Source: Patella vulgata
Taxonomy: Eukaryota; Mollusca; Gastropoda; Patellidae
Reading direction: 5' to 3'
DNA: 64,000 nt
Assembly: GCF_932274485.2 (NCBI RefSeq)
Contig: NC_065881.2
Location: forward strand, 58,166,702 to 58,230,701
Made by a program: the position numbers and the translations under genes. The notes below the pieces were generated by a model, which saw only the letters and a program-made list of their open reading frames with translations, ran no database searches and had not been told where the DNA came from. Positions within the stretch are counted from its first letter, which is position 1. The number at the start of each line of letters is the position of its first letter. Shown in pieces: positions 12,851 through 25,031 of this stretch.

Positions 12851-13127
12851 ATTTGTCGTTTTAGAGTGAATAACATATTTTATTTCATCGAGAAGCAAGA
12901 AAACTTATATTTTCACGAATGCGTAGCATGAGTGAAAATATAAACGTTTTCTTGCTTAGAGATGAAATAAAATATGTTATTCACGACAAAACGACAAATG
13001 TTCTATTTATTTTATGATTTTACAATCATTTTAGGTAAAAACAACATGGACTACTGCTAGCCAGTGGAATAACACTTTTATTTCTCTGATAAAACGCGTT
13101 ATTCCACTACTGATCATAAAATAAAAG
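12851..13127. mobile_element. Nested palindromes, MITE-like
   Basis: A nearly perfect foldback covers 12851-12999. Arms of roughly 68 bases begin ATTTGTCGTT and end AACGACAAAT, with a short loop around 12918-12930. A second hairpin follows, AGTGGAATAAC (13063) against GTTATTCCACT (ending 13109), and is itself enclosed by ATTTATTTTATGAT at 13006 and its complement ending at 13126. There is no coding sequence. The layout suits a miniature inverted-repeat element or two nested ones, but the target duplication is unclear. Confidence 0.65.
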
Positions 13128-14035
13128 CATGTATCAGCGTTTCTCTGTGATCCACCAGCTTCTTAATGTCCAGTCAACTGCAATCACGTTAGAGTACGAC
13201 AGTAGTTCTAGTGACCGCCACCTCTTCCTATATCTGAGATCACTGCCGGCGTGTTAATTTGTTAATTAAATAAAGGCGATTCTTTTCATAACGTGAGCTA
13301 TAAAAGGTAGAGGTTATATTAATACTATAGATAATGAATTAAATGTCATATACGAATCTCCGTTAACTTGTTTTGCAGGTTACACATATCAACATGATAC
13401 TCACAATCTGGGCTTTGTTTGATATATCCCCATAAACTTTTATCCTAATATATCTTTTAGTTTAAAGGATATTTTTACGTCTTCGGTTACCCCTTTATTG
13501 CGTAAATTATTGTATTCTGGTTTTTATCAAGAGCCGATATTATGATCAAAGTGTACAATATTATATTTCATTCCATTTTAAGGAGAATGTAAGGAAATGT
13601 ATATTTTTACAAACAACAAACCACCCAAATGTCACTTACAATATTAATGTCTTTCCACACGCAGATTTTTAATCGTGACAGTCACGAAATTCTGCAAATG
13701 GTTTGGTGCTAGATTTATTTTCTGTAGAAACACGAAAAATAACATTATGGCGTTATTATTATACACAAAGAATGAAGCTAAATAGCAAGAAACATAAAAT
13801 AAACAGTTTTCTATTTTCAAAAGTTGTTTTACCGCGGACGAATAATAAAATACTCTTCAATCAAAACAAGTTAAGAAGCCAAACATTTTAGACAACATAT
13901 TATTTGCGACGGTAAAATAATAAAAGCTACTAAGCTACTTACAATTCTAAATAACCCATCGATCTTTTGACCAGCAACCTTTATCTCTCTTATTAACAGT
14001 ACACTGAAGGCAGAGGGTGGGGGCGAATAGTTATC
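13128..14035. other. Intergenic, nothing recognised
   Basis: No gene or repeat recognised. Confidence 0.4.
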
Positions 14036-14241
14036 GTAAGATCTGTCATTGGGTCATCTGGCGTGGTTTCGATTCCTCGGTTGCACGTGGCATAGAGTAG
14101 GGTAGCCTGTCCATCCTCGTTGTTTATCTTCGGGTCCTCCGAGTTCCTCCCACTGCTAAAGACTGAACCATGTGTTAGTCCCGAAATGACCTAGTTTGTT
14201 CCGAGTGGACGTTAAACCCCATTTATATCTCTCTCTCACAC
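14036..14241 (+). repeat. SINE family A, 5'-truncated copy
   Basis: It begins after box A (GATCTGTCATTGGGTCA) and retains the box B-like GTGGTTTCGATTCCTCGGTT, the central CGGGTCCTCCGAGTTCCTCC, the AGTCCCGAAATGACCTAG segment, GTGGACGTTAAACCCCATTT and a short (TC)n tail. Part of the region between the centre and the 3' end is deleted. Confidence 0.85.
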
Positions 14242-14404
14242 TGAAGGCAAAAAGAGCAACAGAAGAATCATAGATGATAAAACCCAATTTTACTTTGATA
14301 CGTGCACTTGTCAAGTAAGATACGCACGCAAATCGTTGACCTATAAACATTCATGATCTCCGAGAAAATATCGTCAATCTGCAAGGTGGTATATAGTCTT
14401 ACTT

Positions 14405-14475
14405 TCTTCACCGACAGGGCCAAGGAAGACACGCATAAGCCATAAGTGTGCGATGAGAGAAATTTTAACTGAAAG
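14405..14475 (-). repeat. SINE family B scrap
   Basis: A short stretch matches the AGGGCC..GAAGACACGCATA..GTGTGCGATGAGAG..AAATTTT segment of SINE B on the minus strand. Too short to say more. Confidence 0.45.
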
Positions 14476-14770
14476 TGTTTTTGAAACGGAATAACTCTCG
14501 ATGGAGTGTCACTTTAATTAATAGGATATTAGGTTCTACTATATGGTTTTGTGTTTAGTACGTGTTCTATTGTTTATATGATATTCGAGAAACAATTGTC
14601 GTTCATTTTGGAAGACCTTATTATTAATGTTTACACTTAATCAGTACACTTGTAGTTTGTGTCTTTTATTATTCCGTTACTAGTATATATGTTCAGACTT
14701 GTCTCTTATCCTTTAATAATAATTATTATAATATGGGTTGTTACATGCTAACTGTTTTAATCCTCATATA

Positions 14771-15051
14771 GGGAGAGAGAGAGAGAAATGGGGTTTAATG
14801 TCCACTCGACACAAACTAGGTCATTTCGGGACTAACATATGGTTTAATTTTATTTCAATAATTCGCTTGCGCGTAGGGTTTTTAGCAGTGGGAGGAAACC
14901 GGAGGACCCGGAGAAAACCCACGAGGTTGGACAGGCGACCCTACTCCTTGTCACATACAACCGGGGATTCGAAACCACGCCAGTCGACTCAATGACAGAC
15001 TTTATGATACAGCGCGCGAATGCTAACCATTCAGCCATCCACCCCACCCCC
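14771..15051 (-). mobile_element. SINE family A, full-length copy with target duplication
   Basis: This is a full tRNA-derived SINE on the minus strand. The tRNA-like head lies near 15050 (TGGCTGAATGGTTAGC for box A and GGTTTCGAATCCCCGGTT for box B). The pyrimidine-rich central domain, the TAGTCCCGAAATGACCTAG segment and GTGGACATTAAACCCCATTT follow, then a (TC)n tail that appears as (GA)n at 14772-14786. The ten bases TCCTCATATA occur directly on both sides (14761-14770 and 15052-15061), which marks target-primed insertion. Confidence 0.93.
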
Positions 15052-15061
15052 TCCTCATATA

Positions 15062-15227
15062 GGAGTTGGAGATTAATGAGATTAATGGTATATCATTAAT
15101 TATGATTTCTTATTTACATTTTCTTATTTACTTTTTGTTCTTATTCCGTATTCGTAATGAAGATTAAGCGTTTATTAGTATCAACTGTTGTTTTAGTATA
15201 ATTGTATATTTCCCTCCCTTTAAGGGT
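15062..15227. other. Short gap, nothing recognised
   Basis: AT-rich spacer between a SINE and the next composite repeat. Confidence 0.3.
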
Positions 15228-16268
15228 TTCTTATTGATTAATAAATGTTTTCATAGGTATTAGGTTAACGTTGAATGGCTTCTGATTTAACTCTTAATAA
15301 GTTTATTGTTATCCACTCGTATATAAGGGCATCCTCGGTTACCCAGTGTACTCATTCCGTTCTACTCCACTATACCCTGGGTTAATCTATGGGGGAGACA
15401 CGTTTTCAAGTTATCCGCCCTTGATGATTGTGCTATTTTTATCGACCAATCCCATAAATTGTTATTTGAAAAGGAAGTTGGCAAAGGGAAGTAACTCTCA
15501 TCAGAAAATGTTAGGAGTTGGCCTATTCTAAATGTGTAATTATTAACAATCAATTATATATTATGTTAATGAAGACCAGACGTTCATATAATAATGTAGG
15601 ATCATTAGTTTTATTTAGAATCGTTCGTTCGTTTCCGGAATTTTATGTCCACGTGATATCTTAGACAAGTTATTGTGAATGACGATGATGATGAGTTAGT
15701 TGTATTTTACGTCCGCTTCCACCGAAGTGATATCGAGGACTATTTATAGTGAATCAAATTGCCAAGTATAAATTCAATAATAATAAACATAACATAATGA
15801 CATATTTCAGACAAAGAACGAATAGTAATAATAATAACAAAAGTCAAACATATAGATGTTATACATATTTGAAATCAACAACACATACTACAGATTTTGA
15901 TAATACAATTAAATATAAATAAATTATAAATATATACATTATTTACATAAATCATTCAGTAAATGGACATAAATATGGTTATTTACCCTTATACAAACGA
16001 AGGCGAAACGATTGGTTTGTAAACTGTTTTCTGATTGGTTCGTAGACTGTAGCTACATTCTAGACCAGGGCAGATAATTTGAAATCGTGGAAACCCTATG
16101 GATTAACCCAGGGTATAGTGGAGTAGAACGGAATGAGTACACTGGGTAACGTAGGATGATATAAGGTATTCTTATTGATTAATAATAGTTTTCATAGCTA
16201 TGAGGTTTAACCTTAATGGCTTATGATTTAAACTCTTAATTAGTTTATTGTTATCCACTTGTATATAA
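15228..16268. mobile_element. Composite repeat: inverted arms inside direct repeats
   Basis: Inverted arms of about 65 bases at 15330-15394 and 16094-16158 share TTACCCAGTGTACTCATTCC and are about 95 percent identical by eye. Immediately outside them are direct repeats of about 100 bases at 15228-15327 and 16169-16268 (both TTCTTATTGATTAATAA.. to ..TTATCCACT[C/T]GTATATAA), about 85 percent identical. The interior has no coding frame. The direct repeats are far too long to be a normal target duplication, so the element may have inserted into, or carried along, a duplicated stretch. Confidence 0.7.
15695..15738 (-). repeat. Repeat C terminus
   Basis: The plus strand reads TTGTATTTTACGTCCGCTTC then CACCGAAGTGATATCG. 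Almost the same text occurs at 50627-50663 and, with more changes, at 27137-27172. Read on the minus strand it ends in GGAAGCGGACGTAAAATACA, which resembles the GGACGTTAAA 3' ends of the SINEs here, so it may be the 3' end of another retrotransposed repeat. Confidence 0.6.
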
Positions 16269-17129
16269 CCTTCTGTAACATGTTTGATCGTATCATTGCT
16301 TGATAACGGTGAGAGTATCCTCATTGAAACGTTGCATTTAATAAACCTAGTGAATGTTATCCATAAATTTGTAAGTTTATTATATATCCCGTTCACTAAA
16401 TGCCTTTCAAAAATTAGAATTTAGAGACTTATAGGCCCTACCATAAAAATAAATGTCTAAATAATAGTCCATATAACATTTGAAGCCAAAATAAAGATAT
16501 GTAAAAGGCAGGTTTAGCTCTTACATAATGTATCTTTAATAGATAAAGCAGGGGAACTGCACGCACAGTACAACTGTACGGAAATCATATTATAGCCCTA
16601 ATGCCCATCTGATTAATCCTTTTGTGCTCTTGTTAGCTAAAAGCGTTTTATTATCAAGTAGGAATTATGTTATCAGGAATAGTTATCTTATCATAGGCTA
16701 TAGCAATCAATATAAATTTTTAATACTTTTTGATGATAAATTTGCTTATGATCAATTATTTGTTATACCGTTAATGTGTTTCATAAAGCTTTATTCACAT
16801 GTTTGCTCTATATGGGGAATTTGAATGTAGTTACTTTTTAATGATTTACTCTTATACAAATAAGTCCAACGTGTTATAATTGATATTACATTAACCAAAG
16901 GGGAAATTATTACTTGTTTAGAGTACTAATTGAAAGTGTCCTTATTAATCTATATTATATTGTGTTTGCGAAACCCGTGATACACAATCAAGATGAATAG
17001 TATATATTTTAATTAACTTTATACTTAATATATATGGTGAAGTATCTGCGTGCAAAAAGCTTTGCGAGCAACGACATAGAGAATGTCAATCTGAGATATG
17101 ATATGCCCATTACCGCGTCAGCTTCCGGT
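16269..17129. other. Intergenic, possible repeat scrap at 16504-16560
   Basis: GGTTTAGCTCTTACATAATG at 16511 resembles the end of the inverted repeat pair at 19045 and 22352. Nothing else is recognised. Confidence 0.35.
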
Positions 17130-17420
17130 ATTGTTTTCAGATATCAGAACCATTATCTAATATAGAGACAAATTGTAGTACTGTTGTCAGAACCATATAC
17201 ATTAAAGTTCCAAAGTCGTACTGGTATCAGAACCATGTTAATAACTATAGAGACAGCTTTTTGCAGTCTTCTGGTATCGGAACAATGTTTAATACAGTGA
17301 CAGCATCCAGTAGTGCTAGCAGAATCATGTATATCACTGGGCTCGTTTAATTTTCTGATGTCAGAACTGTGCCTATTATTGGGCTAAAGTTCATCATTAT
17401 TATTGTCAGCGCAATGCCCA
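17130..17420 (+). repeat. Degenerate tandem repeat, period about 45
   Basis: CAGAACCAT-like words recur at about 17143, 17188, 17228, 17278, 17321, 17364 and 17406, often preceded by CTGGTAT or a variant. The copies have drifted strongly, and this is an old minisatellite. Confidence 0.55.
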
Positions 17421-19044
17421 TTATCCATTTAGATTGCAGCAACGTTGACACATAAGACGTGGAATTTACTGGAACGGTGAGTTAATGTGAAGGATCATTA
17501 AAACAAGATCATGGGACCTTTTCTATCACTGTTGAGACTAAAAGTTGGCAAAAATGTTATTCAGAGTGTTAATGTCTTCTATAACCCAGACAATACAGCG
17601 TTAAGCGGCTAATAAAACACCGCAGATATGATTAGTTTTTAAATGTTATACCCTTAATGTCCATTAGCTGACCAATGAACTATTCTATCGCATTTTACTT
17701 GTTTTGGTATTAACAATTAAGGAACATTTAATTTTTTCGTTGCCCAGCTGAATTAACATCTTTGGGTGAAAATATGAACGCTGGCTTCGACACCTGGCAA
17801 ACGCTTCTCGTCGTATATTAATCACTAAATTTATAAGCTTAAAAGTACATTTTATTTAAGACGTGGGAACCAGTATTGTTTACTTAATACTAAATCGAAT
17901 ATATCAACATACAAGATAGTTACTTTTTAGAGTTATAGAACGATGATGGCAGCAGCAAACTTTGGTTTTCCATAGAATATATGCCAACACTATAATTGAG
18001 AAAATATTACTGCTATGTGAATCCGCGAGGCTCTTATGTATAAATCTAGCCGAAACAAACCCACTGCCCTTTATTTTTGATTCCACAAACCATGTTCCTT
18101 GAGTGAATTGGGGTTTGACTGGAAGGCTAGATAACAGTTAATACATCATACACCTACATTTACCAATTAGTTTGAGATAAGGCATTATCCGGGGATTTGT
18201 CTTCTGGGTTTCTGATTGTTTGTTTATTGATGCGGATATCATGCATTCACTACTGGTTGCGAATAAAACTGGGCATTGATAGTTGTGTTTTATGACTTCA
18301 TCGATGCTTTTAGATAGCGGGACATAGCCTACCGAGTGGTAAGTATAGTTACAACCTCATCAATAAAGCCAATTTAGATTGACCACGACGTCATGATGCC
18401 ACCCTTCAGTGTCGAAAAACGACATTCGCATCATAATTGCGAAACAATTTGGAGCTGGAGGTGCAGAAGTTTTAAAAGTATATTCCAAGTTTATAAAATC
18501 CCTTTTACTAGAAATAAAGTATAGTCTCAATTTACATTAACAAAACCGACAATAGAATACGCCTCATTAAAAAAAAACCTAAAGTTTATTTTGTATGAAC
18601 CCAGAAAATAATACATAAAATGATTTCTATGAATATATTTAGATAACATACCTTCGTGACGAGTGAATGGTAGAAAAAACTTTACACCTGTCATGTTTTA
18701 CATTTAAATTCTTGTTGAATTTGATTAGTTGCTCTTCATAGTCTAAATGAAGTTAAAGATGTGTGATGTGCACTCTCCGGAAATATCAAATTTGTCACAG
18801 CTTAATCCACGCTAATGTGTATTCAGATTGATTATCTAACATTTAATTAAAAAACAAAATCAAAATCTCATGGCTTGAATTCAATTTAATTTAAAACATA
18901 CACATCAAAATGGTTCTCGGCAAATAAAGATGGCGGATGTCTTGTTACATCGGAGCAGCATGGATCGATGGAATTTCCAATTCGTCATTTGATTGTAATA
19001 TACTGAACGGAATCGAACTATTCTTGGACTAATATTCCCATAAG
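17421..19044. other. Intergenic, nothing recognised
   Basis: No gene, RNA or repeat recognised. Confidence 0.4.
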
Positions 19045-19432
19045 GTCTTTAAATATGCATTATGCAAGAGCTAAATCTGCCTACTGCAGGTCATTCTTTA
19101 GGCCTTAAATGTTATCTAAATTATTAATTAGATATTAATTAACTTATAAGGACCATAATCAACTCTCAACGTTAGCCTGCACTATTTAGTGGATTTGAAT
19201 ACGATTTGTGATGGATGATTTCATATAAAAGTGGATAATCGTGACTTTGTTTACTATCGTACCAATGGTAGTCATGGCGATCAAGGCTAGCCTAAAACTG
19301 AGTCGCTAATATCTTCGGTCAAAGTAAAGCATTTTGACTGAAATTTTCATTATCTATTTTTAACTAGTATTGCGAGAACTGGCAGCTCTTTATCTAATCT
19401 TACCTAATGTCCCTTTAAATAAAACTAAAGCT
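19045..19432 (+). repeat. Dispersed repeat D, plus copy
   Basis: This 385-base stretch matches the reverse complement of 22352-22725 along its whole length. Anchors include GCAAGAGCTAAATCTGCCTA, GTTATCTAAATTATTAATTA, TTTAGTGGATTTGAATA and CAGCTCTTTATCTAATCTTA. It has no coding frame and no terminal inverted repeat was noticed. The class is unknown. Confidence 0.8.
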
Positions 19433-19803
19433 GCTGAGTGAAGTTAAACGAAGTAATATATTTGTAATCTCATTTACCATTCATCTAATTATGACAGAAG
19501 TAGCAATATCAGCCATGCATCTTCTAATACATGTATATTAAAACCTGGTTGATTGCTTGTAATTATATGGAGGTTTTTGTACTGTTTGTTATAAAGGACT
19601 ATATTTTACTGTGCAGTCAACTGAACTGTCGTCTGATATATACCCGATTACGAACGACATAATCGTCAAAATTTCGTAAAAGAAAACTATTACTCTGATA
19701 GTAATTAGTGAAAACTGATGTTGGCGCGCATTTAAGGGATTTCGTCAAGCTAACAAACTTGTGTTGTGCCCTAAATCTCTCGGCGACGTGTCTTTATGAA
19801 TTA

Positions 19804-19980
19804 CTAGAAGAACCGAAACCGGAAGTGGTAGACTAACGCCACCTGGCCTATGTTACTCCCCGGTCCGAGCTACCCCTATACCCCAAATTTCCGACTCGGG
19901 GCAGACCTGTAGCCGCCAACCCCGAACAGACAGACAGACAAACAGACAGACAAACGACAGTCACAAATATAAGTATAGAT
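19804..19980 (-). repeat. Dispersed repeat, minus copy of the 6.2-kb element
   Basis: Reverse-complement match to 6258-6453: GAAACCGGAAGTGGTAGACT, CCCCGGTCCGAGCTACCCCT, GTAGCCGCCAACCCCGAACA and the CAGACAGACAAACAGA run. Relative to the 6.4-kb copy it lacks the short GAGCGAAGCCGGGC stretch. Confidence 0.8.
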
Positions 19981-21519
19981 TAGATTTTTTTGTTGAAACC
20001 TCAATGTACTTTGCTCATCCACTTGTGATGTCAAAGGGAACTGGGTAATAAGTTTCGGAAGATTGGATTGTAACATTCGGGGCTTAAAGCAAAATACATC
20101 GAGCAAATGATATATATCGAGATAGATTACATCAAATGTGTAGTATCATCTTCCCTGTCTCAAAGGTTTTTGCAGCTAATATTCCATGATGGTGTAAGGA
20201 TACCACATAAAATATACTTTAAGCTACATGAAATTTTTAAAACAACCGACAAACACTAAAAGAAATAGATAATACTCTCCCCTAATAGCATACACATTGA
20301 ACTTGTTTTAATTTTTTTTTTAAATTACCAATCTAGCTCAAAATAGTATCAAATATAGGACTATTTTAATCGTCTAAATATCTATTAAGCACCTTTCAAC
20401 TCATCGTCTTTATCAGTTGAAGGAGGAAAAATGGTCTTCGGGCGTATTAAGGTTTTAAAAGTAAAGAAGTGCATCCCGTAAACATTCTCTTAAGAAACCA
20501 CAAACCACATTATCTCACTGATAAGGGGTTACGTGTATTTATGCCATGGCACAATGCCTGGCAGGCTTGTTCAACCTATATTACTCTTTGCATTAATGTG
20601 CCAATGCTTGAGACAACACAAGTAATTTCTAGGCAAACTTGATAACTCCATTACAATCATTCGGTACTAGTAAGATTGCTGCACTAAAAGGCACGACATA
20701 TCTTTAGACAATCTTAGAAATATTTAGTACATGTATATACATTGCCATTCGTTGCTCTATCGATCTTTTAAGATAATGTCCCTTGGCGTTCCACAGGTCA
20801 CAGGGATTCTTTTTTTTTTCGTTAGTTTTTGTTTTAGAGATTGTTCACTTGACTCTCGGTTTACACCCGGTGATGTAAAATCACAAATCACGAGTATATC
20901 TAATCAATTACATTTCACAGTTACATTTTACATGTTCATAGTCATCTGTATATAGAATTTTTTAAAACTGGTAAGATAGGAGAGCCTTATCGAAATTTGG
21001 TTTTTTTTTTCAAACGTCAACTACGTTATGATTCCCCGAAGAGGGGGGGTGGGGGGGTTGTCCTCACAACATTTAGATATTGTATGTATTTTATATTTGG
21101 AGAAAACACACGCGTTTAGAAATTAGCAGGCAGGATCCACATCATCTCGTTGAATAATCTCCACTATCGCCTCATCCCTCCCGCAATCAAGGGTTGCGGG
21201 GTGGGGGTAGTGTTCTACACGCCCGCTGTAACATTGTTCTATAGATCATATAAGGTCACATTTGTGCCGAAATGAAAATGAACTAGTTAGCGTCGATATT
21301 TTTATCTGTCACATATTTCTAGTTATTCGAAACTGCTGAAATGTATAATTCTATCTTGTAAAAGCTTGATTTAAAAACTTCTCAAGGGACTATCATTTTG
21401 ACAGTTCAACGATAAATATACTAGAATAGCTATGTTATGTTTCTGTTATTTTTATTTTATACTCTACGGGAAATAAAACATTTATTTTCAACTTGCTTTT
21501 AATTACAAAAATTGTTTGC
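19981..21519. other. Intergenic, nothing recognised
   Basis: Homopolymer T and G runs occur near 20809, 21000 and 21041. There is no gene. Confidence 0.4.
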
Positions 21520-22330
21520 CCTGGGTTAGAATAGAAACAAGTGTTTGCCATGCAAGATACGCCCACATTTTGCAAGAGATGGACAGAGAACAAGCTAAAA
21601 ACAAAACGATTTTTCGTACAGTCAGGAAGTTACAGCCAAGTTTCGATAGGAACCCAGATATTTGGGATACAAACATATATTTTAAGTTTCATCAAAATCG
21701 GATAAAATTGTGATCTCTAGAGGGTCCACAAACTTGATATTACATATTTTTACACTATTTGCTGTCTAATTTTTACAATATTCGAACTTTACCTTCATTA
21801 TGGCGTAACGGTAATATATTTTTTTAAAAACCGGATATAAATGGGTGACCTCTAGAGGGACCACACATTAAAACCGCGATTTTTCGAACAATCAGAGCCA
21901 TAAACCAGGAAGTTACGGTCCGATATGCGCGAATATCGAAAGGAACCCACATCGGTGGGTAATAAACATACATTGGATAAATATATGCACTCTAGAGTGT
22001 CTACAACCGTGATAATACATACTGTTACACTATTTGCGTACGTTTAGCGGCCATTTTGTCGGGTAGTTTCGGTCTAATTTTCAGGAAATTTGGACTAAAC
22101 CATCATTGTGGTGTAACGGTGATATATTCGAACGGTTTTTAAATCGGATACTAATTGTGACCTCTAGAGGGACCACAAGCTAAAACCACGATTTTTCGAA
22201 CAATCAGGGGTTATAATCCAGGAAGTTACGAGATCTTTGGGATATAAACATATATTTCAAGTTTTGTCAAAATCGGATAAAAATTGTGACCTGTTGTGGT
22301 CGGACGTTTAGACGGACAGTGGTCACGACA
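21520..22330 (-). repeat. Tandem-unit element T, minus copy
   Basis: It consists of about five diverged units of 140-160 bases, each with an ATCGGATAAAAATTGTGACC/CTCTAGAGGGACCACA phrase, a GATTTTTCGAACAATCAG phrase and an AGGAAGTTACGG phrase. The low-coordinate end carries GCCATGCAAGATACGCCCAC and TTTTGCAAGAGATGGACAGA. The high-coordinate end carries GACGTTTAGACGGACAGTGG and CACGACAATAATATA. These are reverse complements of the two ends of the plus copy at 41.8-43.0 kb, so the array has defined termini and moves as a unit. Confidence 0.75.
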
Positions 22331-22351
22331 ATAATATACTATAATAATATT

Positions 22352-22725
22352 GATATTATTAAAGGGGCATTAGATAAGATTAGATAAAGAGCTGACAGTT
22401 CTCACTATAATATTTAAAAAAGATAATGAAAACAGAAAATGCTGAAATTTCATTCAAATTGCTTCACTCTCAACCAAGATATATTAACAATTAAATTTTC
22501 GGCTAGCCTCGATCATCATTACTAATGCATGGTTCTATAGTTAACAAAGTCTCGTTATATTATCCATCACAAAATTATTCAAATCCACTAAAGATCGCGG
22601 GCTAACGATGGCATCGAGAGTAAATTATGGTCTTGATCAGTTAGTTAATGTCTAATTAATAATTTAGATAACATCTCGGGCCTAAAGCAATAGGCAGATT
22701 TAGCTCTTGCATAAGGCATGTTTAA
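22352..22725 (-). repeat. Dispersed repeat D, minus copy
   Basis: Inverse copy of 19045-19432, lying directly beside the tandem-unit element T. The pair could form a stem of about 370 bases across a 2.9-kb loop. Confidence 0.8.
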
Positions 22726-23282
22726 GCTTAATTAAGTTAAGGAGTTCGCGGAATTTTATTTTATAGTCTGAAGATGGGATGAATTGCTATTCTGCATTTG
22801 GTCAGAAAACTGCCATGGTTGATACCATGGCCCCTACTTGTATGTTAAGTTCAATTTCAACCATTCACTGGAATGACATTTACATACAAGTTTGACTGTA
22901 CTTTTAAATTTAGCTGTACTTTTGTATTTCGAATGTGTGGAGAAAAAAAGGAACTTGCAATTTGTTAATTCACCCTTGGGTAAAGACTGGTCAATTGAAA
23001 TATATTTATCAGAAATAAGGACCATTTCCAGTGAGAAAATTACTTCGATTTGTAATCTTTGCAACATTGCAAATCCAGTTAAGTATCTGGTTACAAGTCG
23101 ATAGAATTAAATAGATAAAAAAAACTGTACCATTAACCTTTTCAACACGCAGTATCTTCACAAATCTTTGTATGAAGTCCATCCAATCCAAAGGGGAATT
23201 AATACTATGTTTATGACAGAAAACTTGTGCTAAATGGCCTATTGATCAGTAGGAATTGGTAGTTATTCGTTGAAAATTGCAG
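22726..23282. other. Intergenic, nothing recognised
   Basis: Short open frames on both strands here have no family signature. Confidence 0.35.
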
Positions 23283-23385
23283 TCACTATTCAATGAACGG
23301 CTCTCACATTAGACCCAGGAGACACTAGTATAGTCATCAGTATAAATCCTTCTTTGCATAGACCTACCTAGTATCCTGATTTACA
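23283..23385 (-). repeat. Dispersed repeat E, minus copy
   Basis: The reverse complement carries GGATACTAGGTAGG, then ACTAGTGTCTCCTGGGTCTA and GAGAGCCGTTCATTG. The same order occurs at 29457-29552, and GATACTAGGTAGGTTTATA also occurs alone at 28781. Confidence 0.65.
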
Positions 23386-24262
23386 CGTCAAATATAAAAT
23401 ATCGGGTGAATATTATGAAATTAAATTTTATTGTATCAACTTATAGAAAGATGTATACCTACATTAAAATGGTAGAAAAAAAAGACGTCATAGTAACCAT
23501 TTGACCCCATCATCTGATTCAGTGATATCACTTTTATATTATTGACTCCTAGAACATTTATTTGGTCTAAAACGCTTCCTTTTGGAGATATTTGACATTT
23601 TAAGCCATTTCACGCCGTCGTCCGCCATCTGGGATTGATTATTGATTTTCGCTTGGACCCTAATACGATTTTGGAAGACTTTTGGTATTTTGATAAGCAT
23701 ATATCATAGATACAAAAAATTTATTCCAGGTAATAGTGGGTATTTTCCATAGATTTACTGGTCTATTCTATTTACCTCCATTTTGCCTCTCTAACTTTGC
23801 GAAATGTAATATTTCATTATGGATACAAAAACACCCGATTGGATGTTTTGTTTAATTTGAAGTTTGTACAAAAACAAAAATATATATTAGAAGATTTTAT
23901 ACAAGACCAAGTGCTGATAAAATTGCATACCAACGGCATTATTCTAAGGAGCCTGGGGGAAATTATACTGAACTTGAACAAGGATCTTTCAGATATAGTT
24001 ATTGTCAACTTGTAAAAGAAGAGACGACATGGAACTGATTAAAGCCCCGGGGTTGATTCTCTTGTAGTCCAATAAATAGTTTGTCGGTAACGAGGCGATA
24101 TGCGATTATAATTTTATATAATATTCACATAAAAGAATGTTACATGAATTTCTTCCTTGTTTTTAGCAGGCTATAATTTAATCGCAAGGGTTTAGCCATT
24201 TGGTTGCTGTTACAGATCAACTTTATCATAACTTTTCTACTGCTAACAGTGTTATAACTGGT
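23386..24262. other. Intergenic, nothing recognised
   Basis: A 72-codon open frame at 23797-24015 is not similar to any family I know and is probably chance. Confidence 0.35.
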
Positions 24263-24425
24263 ATCTCTATATGCCCACATTTCAGTGTGGACGTATTTTG
24301 TCCTTACCCAGTCTGTCGGTCCTTCAACAATTGGCCTTTGCGGTATTCTTTATAGGCCCACTCTTTCGTGTGGACGTATTATGTTGTTGGTCCGTAAAAC
24401 AATTGGCCTTTGATGAAGACTACAT
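24263..24425 (+). repeat. Tandem duplication with GTGTGGACGTATT head motif
   Basis: The text CAGTGTGGACGTATTTTGTC to CAACAATTGGCCTTTG is repeated once about 86 bases later. The GGACGTATT..GTC..CC..GTCGGTCC phrase also begins the tandem-unit element at 41.8 kb and lies in the repeat at 6.2 kb. Confidence 0.6.
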
Positions 24426-24479
24426 TTTTTACGGAATTTTTGTGAAGCACTGTGGCCATGAGAGGATAAACTCTGTTGA

Positions 24480-24600
24480 TATTCAGCGTTCCAGCCAAAA
24501 TTTCCCTCATAGCAGACTGTATGGCGTATGCCCGTCTTCATTAGCCCAGTATAGGAGCAGAACAGTAGGATGTTAAACCCCATTTCATTTCATTTTAAAT
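24480..24600 (+). repeat. SINE family B 3' part
   Basis: From AATTTCCCTCATAGCAGACT through GTATGGCGTATGCCCGTCTT, CATTAGCCCAGTA, GGAGCAGAACAGTAGGATGT to TAAACCCCATTTCATTTCAT, this matches the 3' half of the full copy at 44948-45303. It is 5' truncated. Confidence 0.85.
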
Positions 24601-25031
24601 CTTGTGTGAACCATCGGGGTCATGAGTTACCCCATTTCCAAAAATCCCGCGAACGCGATAGAGGCTTCAGTTCTTAACGGATTTTTTCAAGCTATATGGA
24701 CCATATTTTATGAAGGTCGAATAGCGATAACTTTTGTTAAAATTAGTCGATTTTAAAAATGTTGGCACCTTATCTTTTTGGGGGAGACCACTATTTATTG
24801 CTTATAATCTTAAAGTTTGTATCTGACCTTTAGTCTGAAATGTCATGTCTTTAAAAGAACAGATGTTATTACTTTAGTTTGGTATTTTGGTTTGTGCTGA
24901 CGGTCATTGCCTCGGGGATACCTTCCAGCAAGTAGCTTCTAAAAATCACTTCAAAACTTTGTCTACTCTTTCTAGAATACCAGTAAACTGAAAGTAGTAG
25001 AATATGTTGACGATCTCCAAGAAACACCTTA

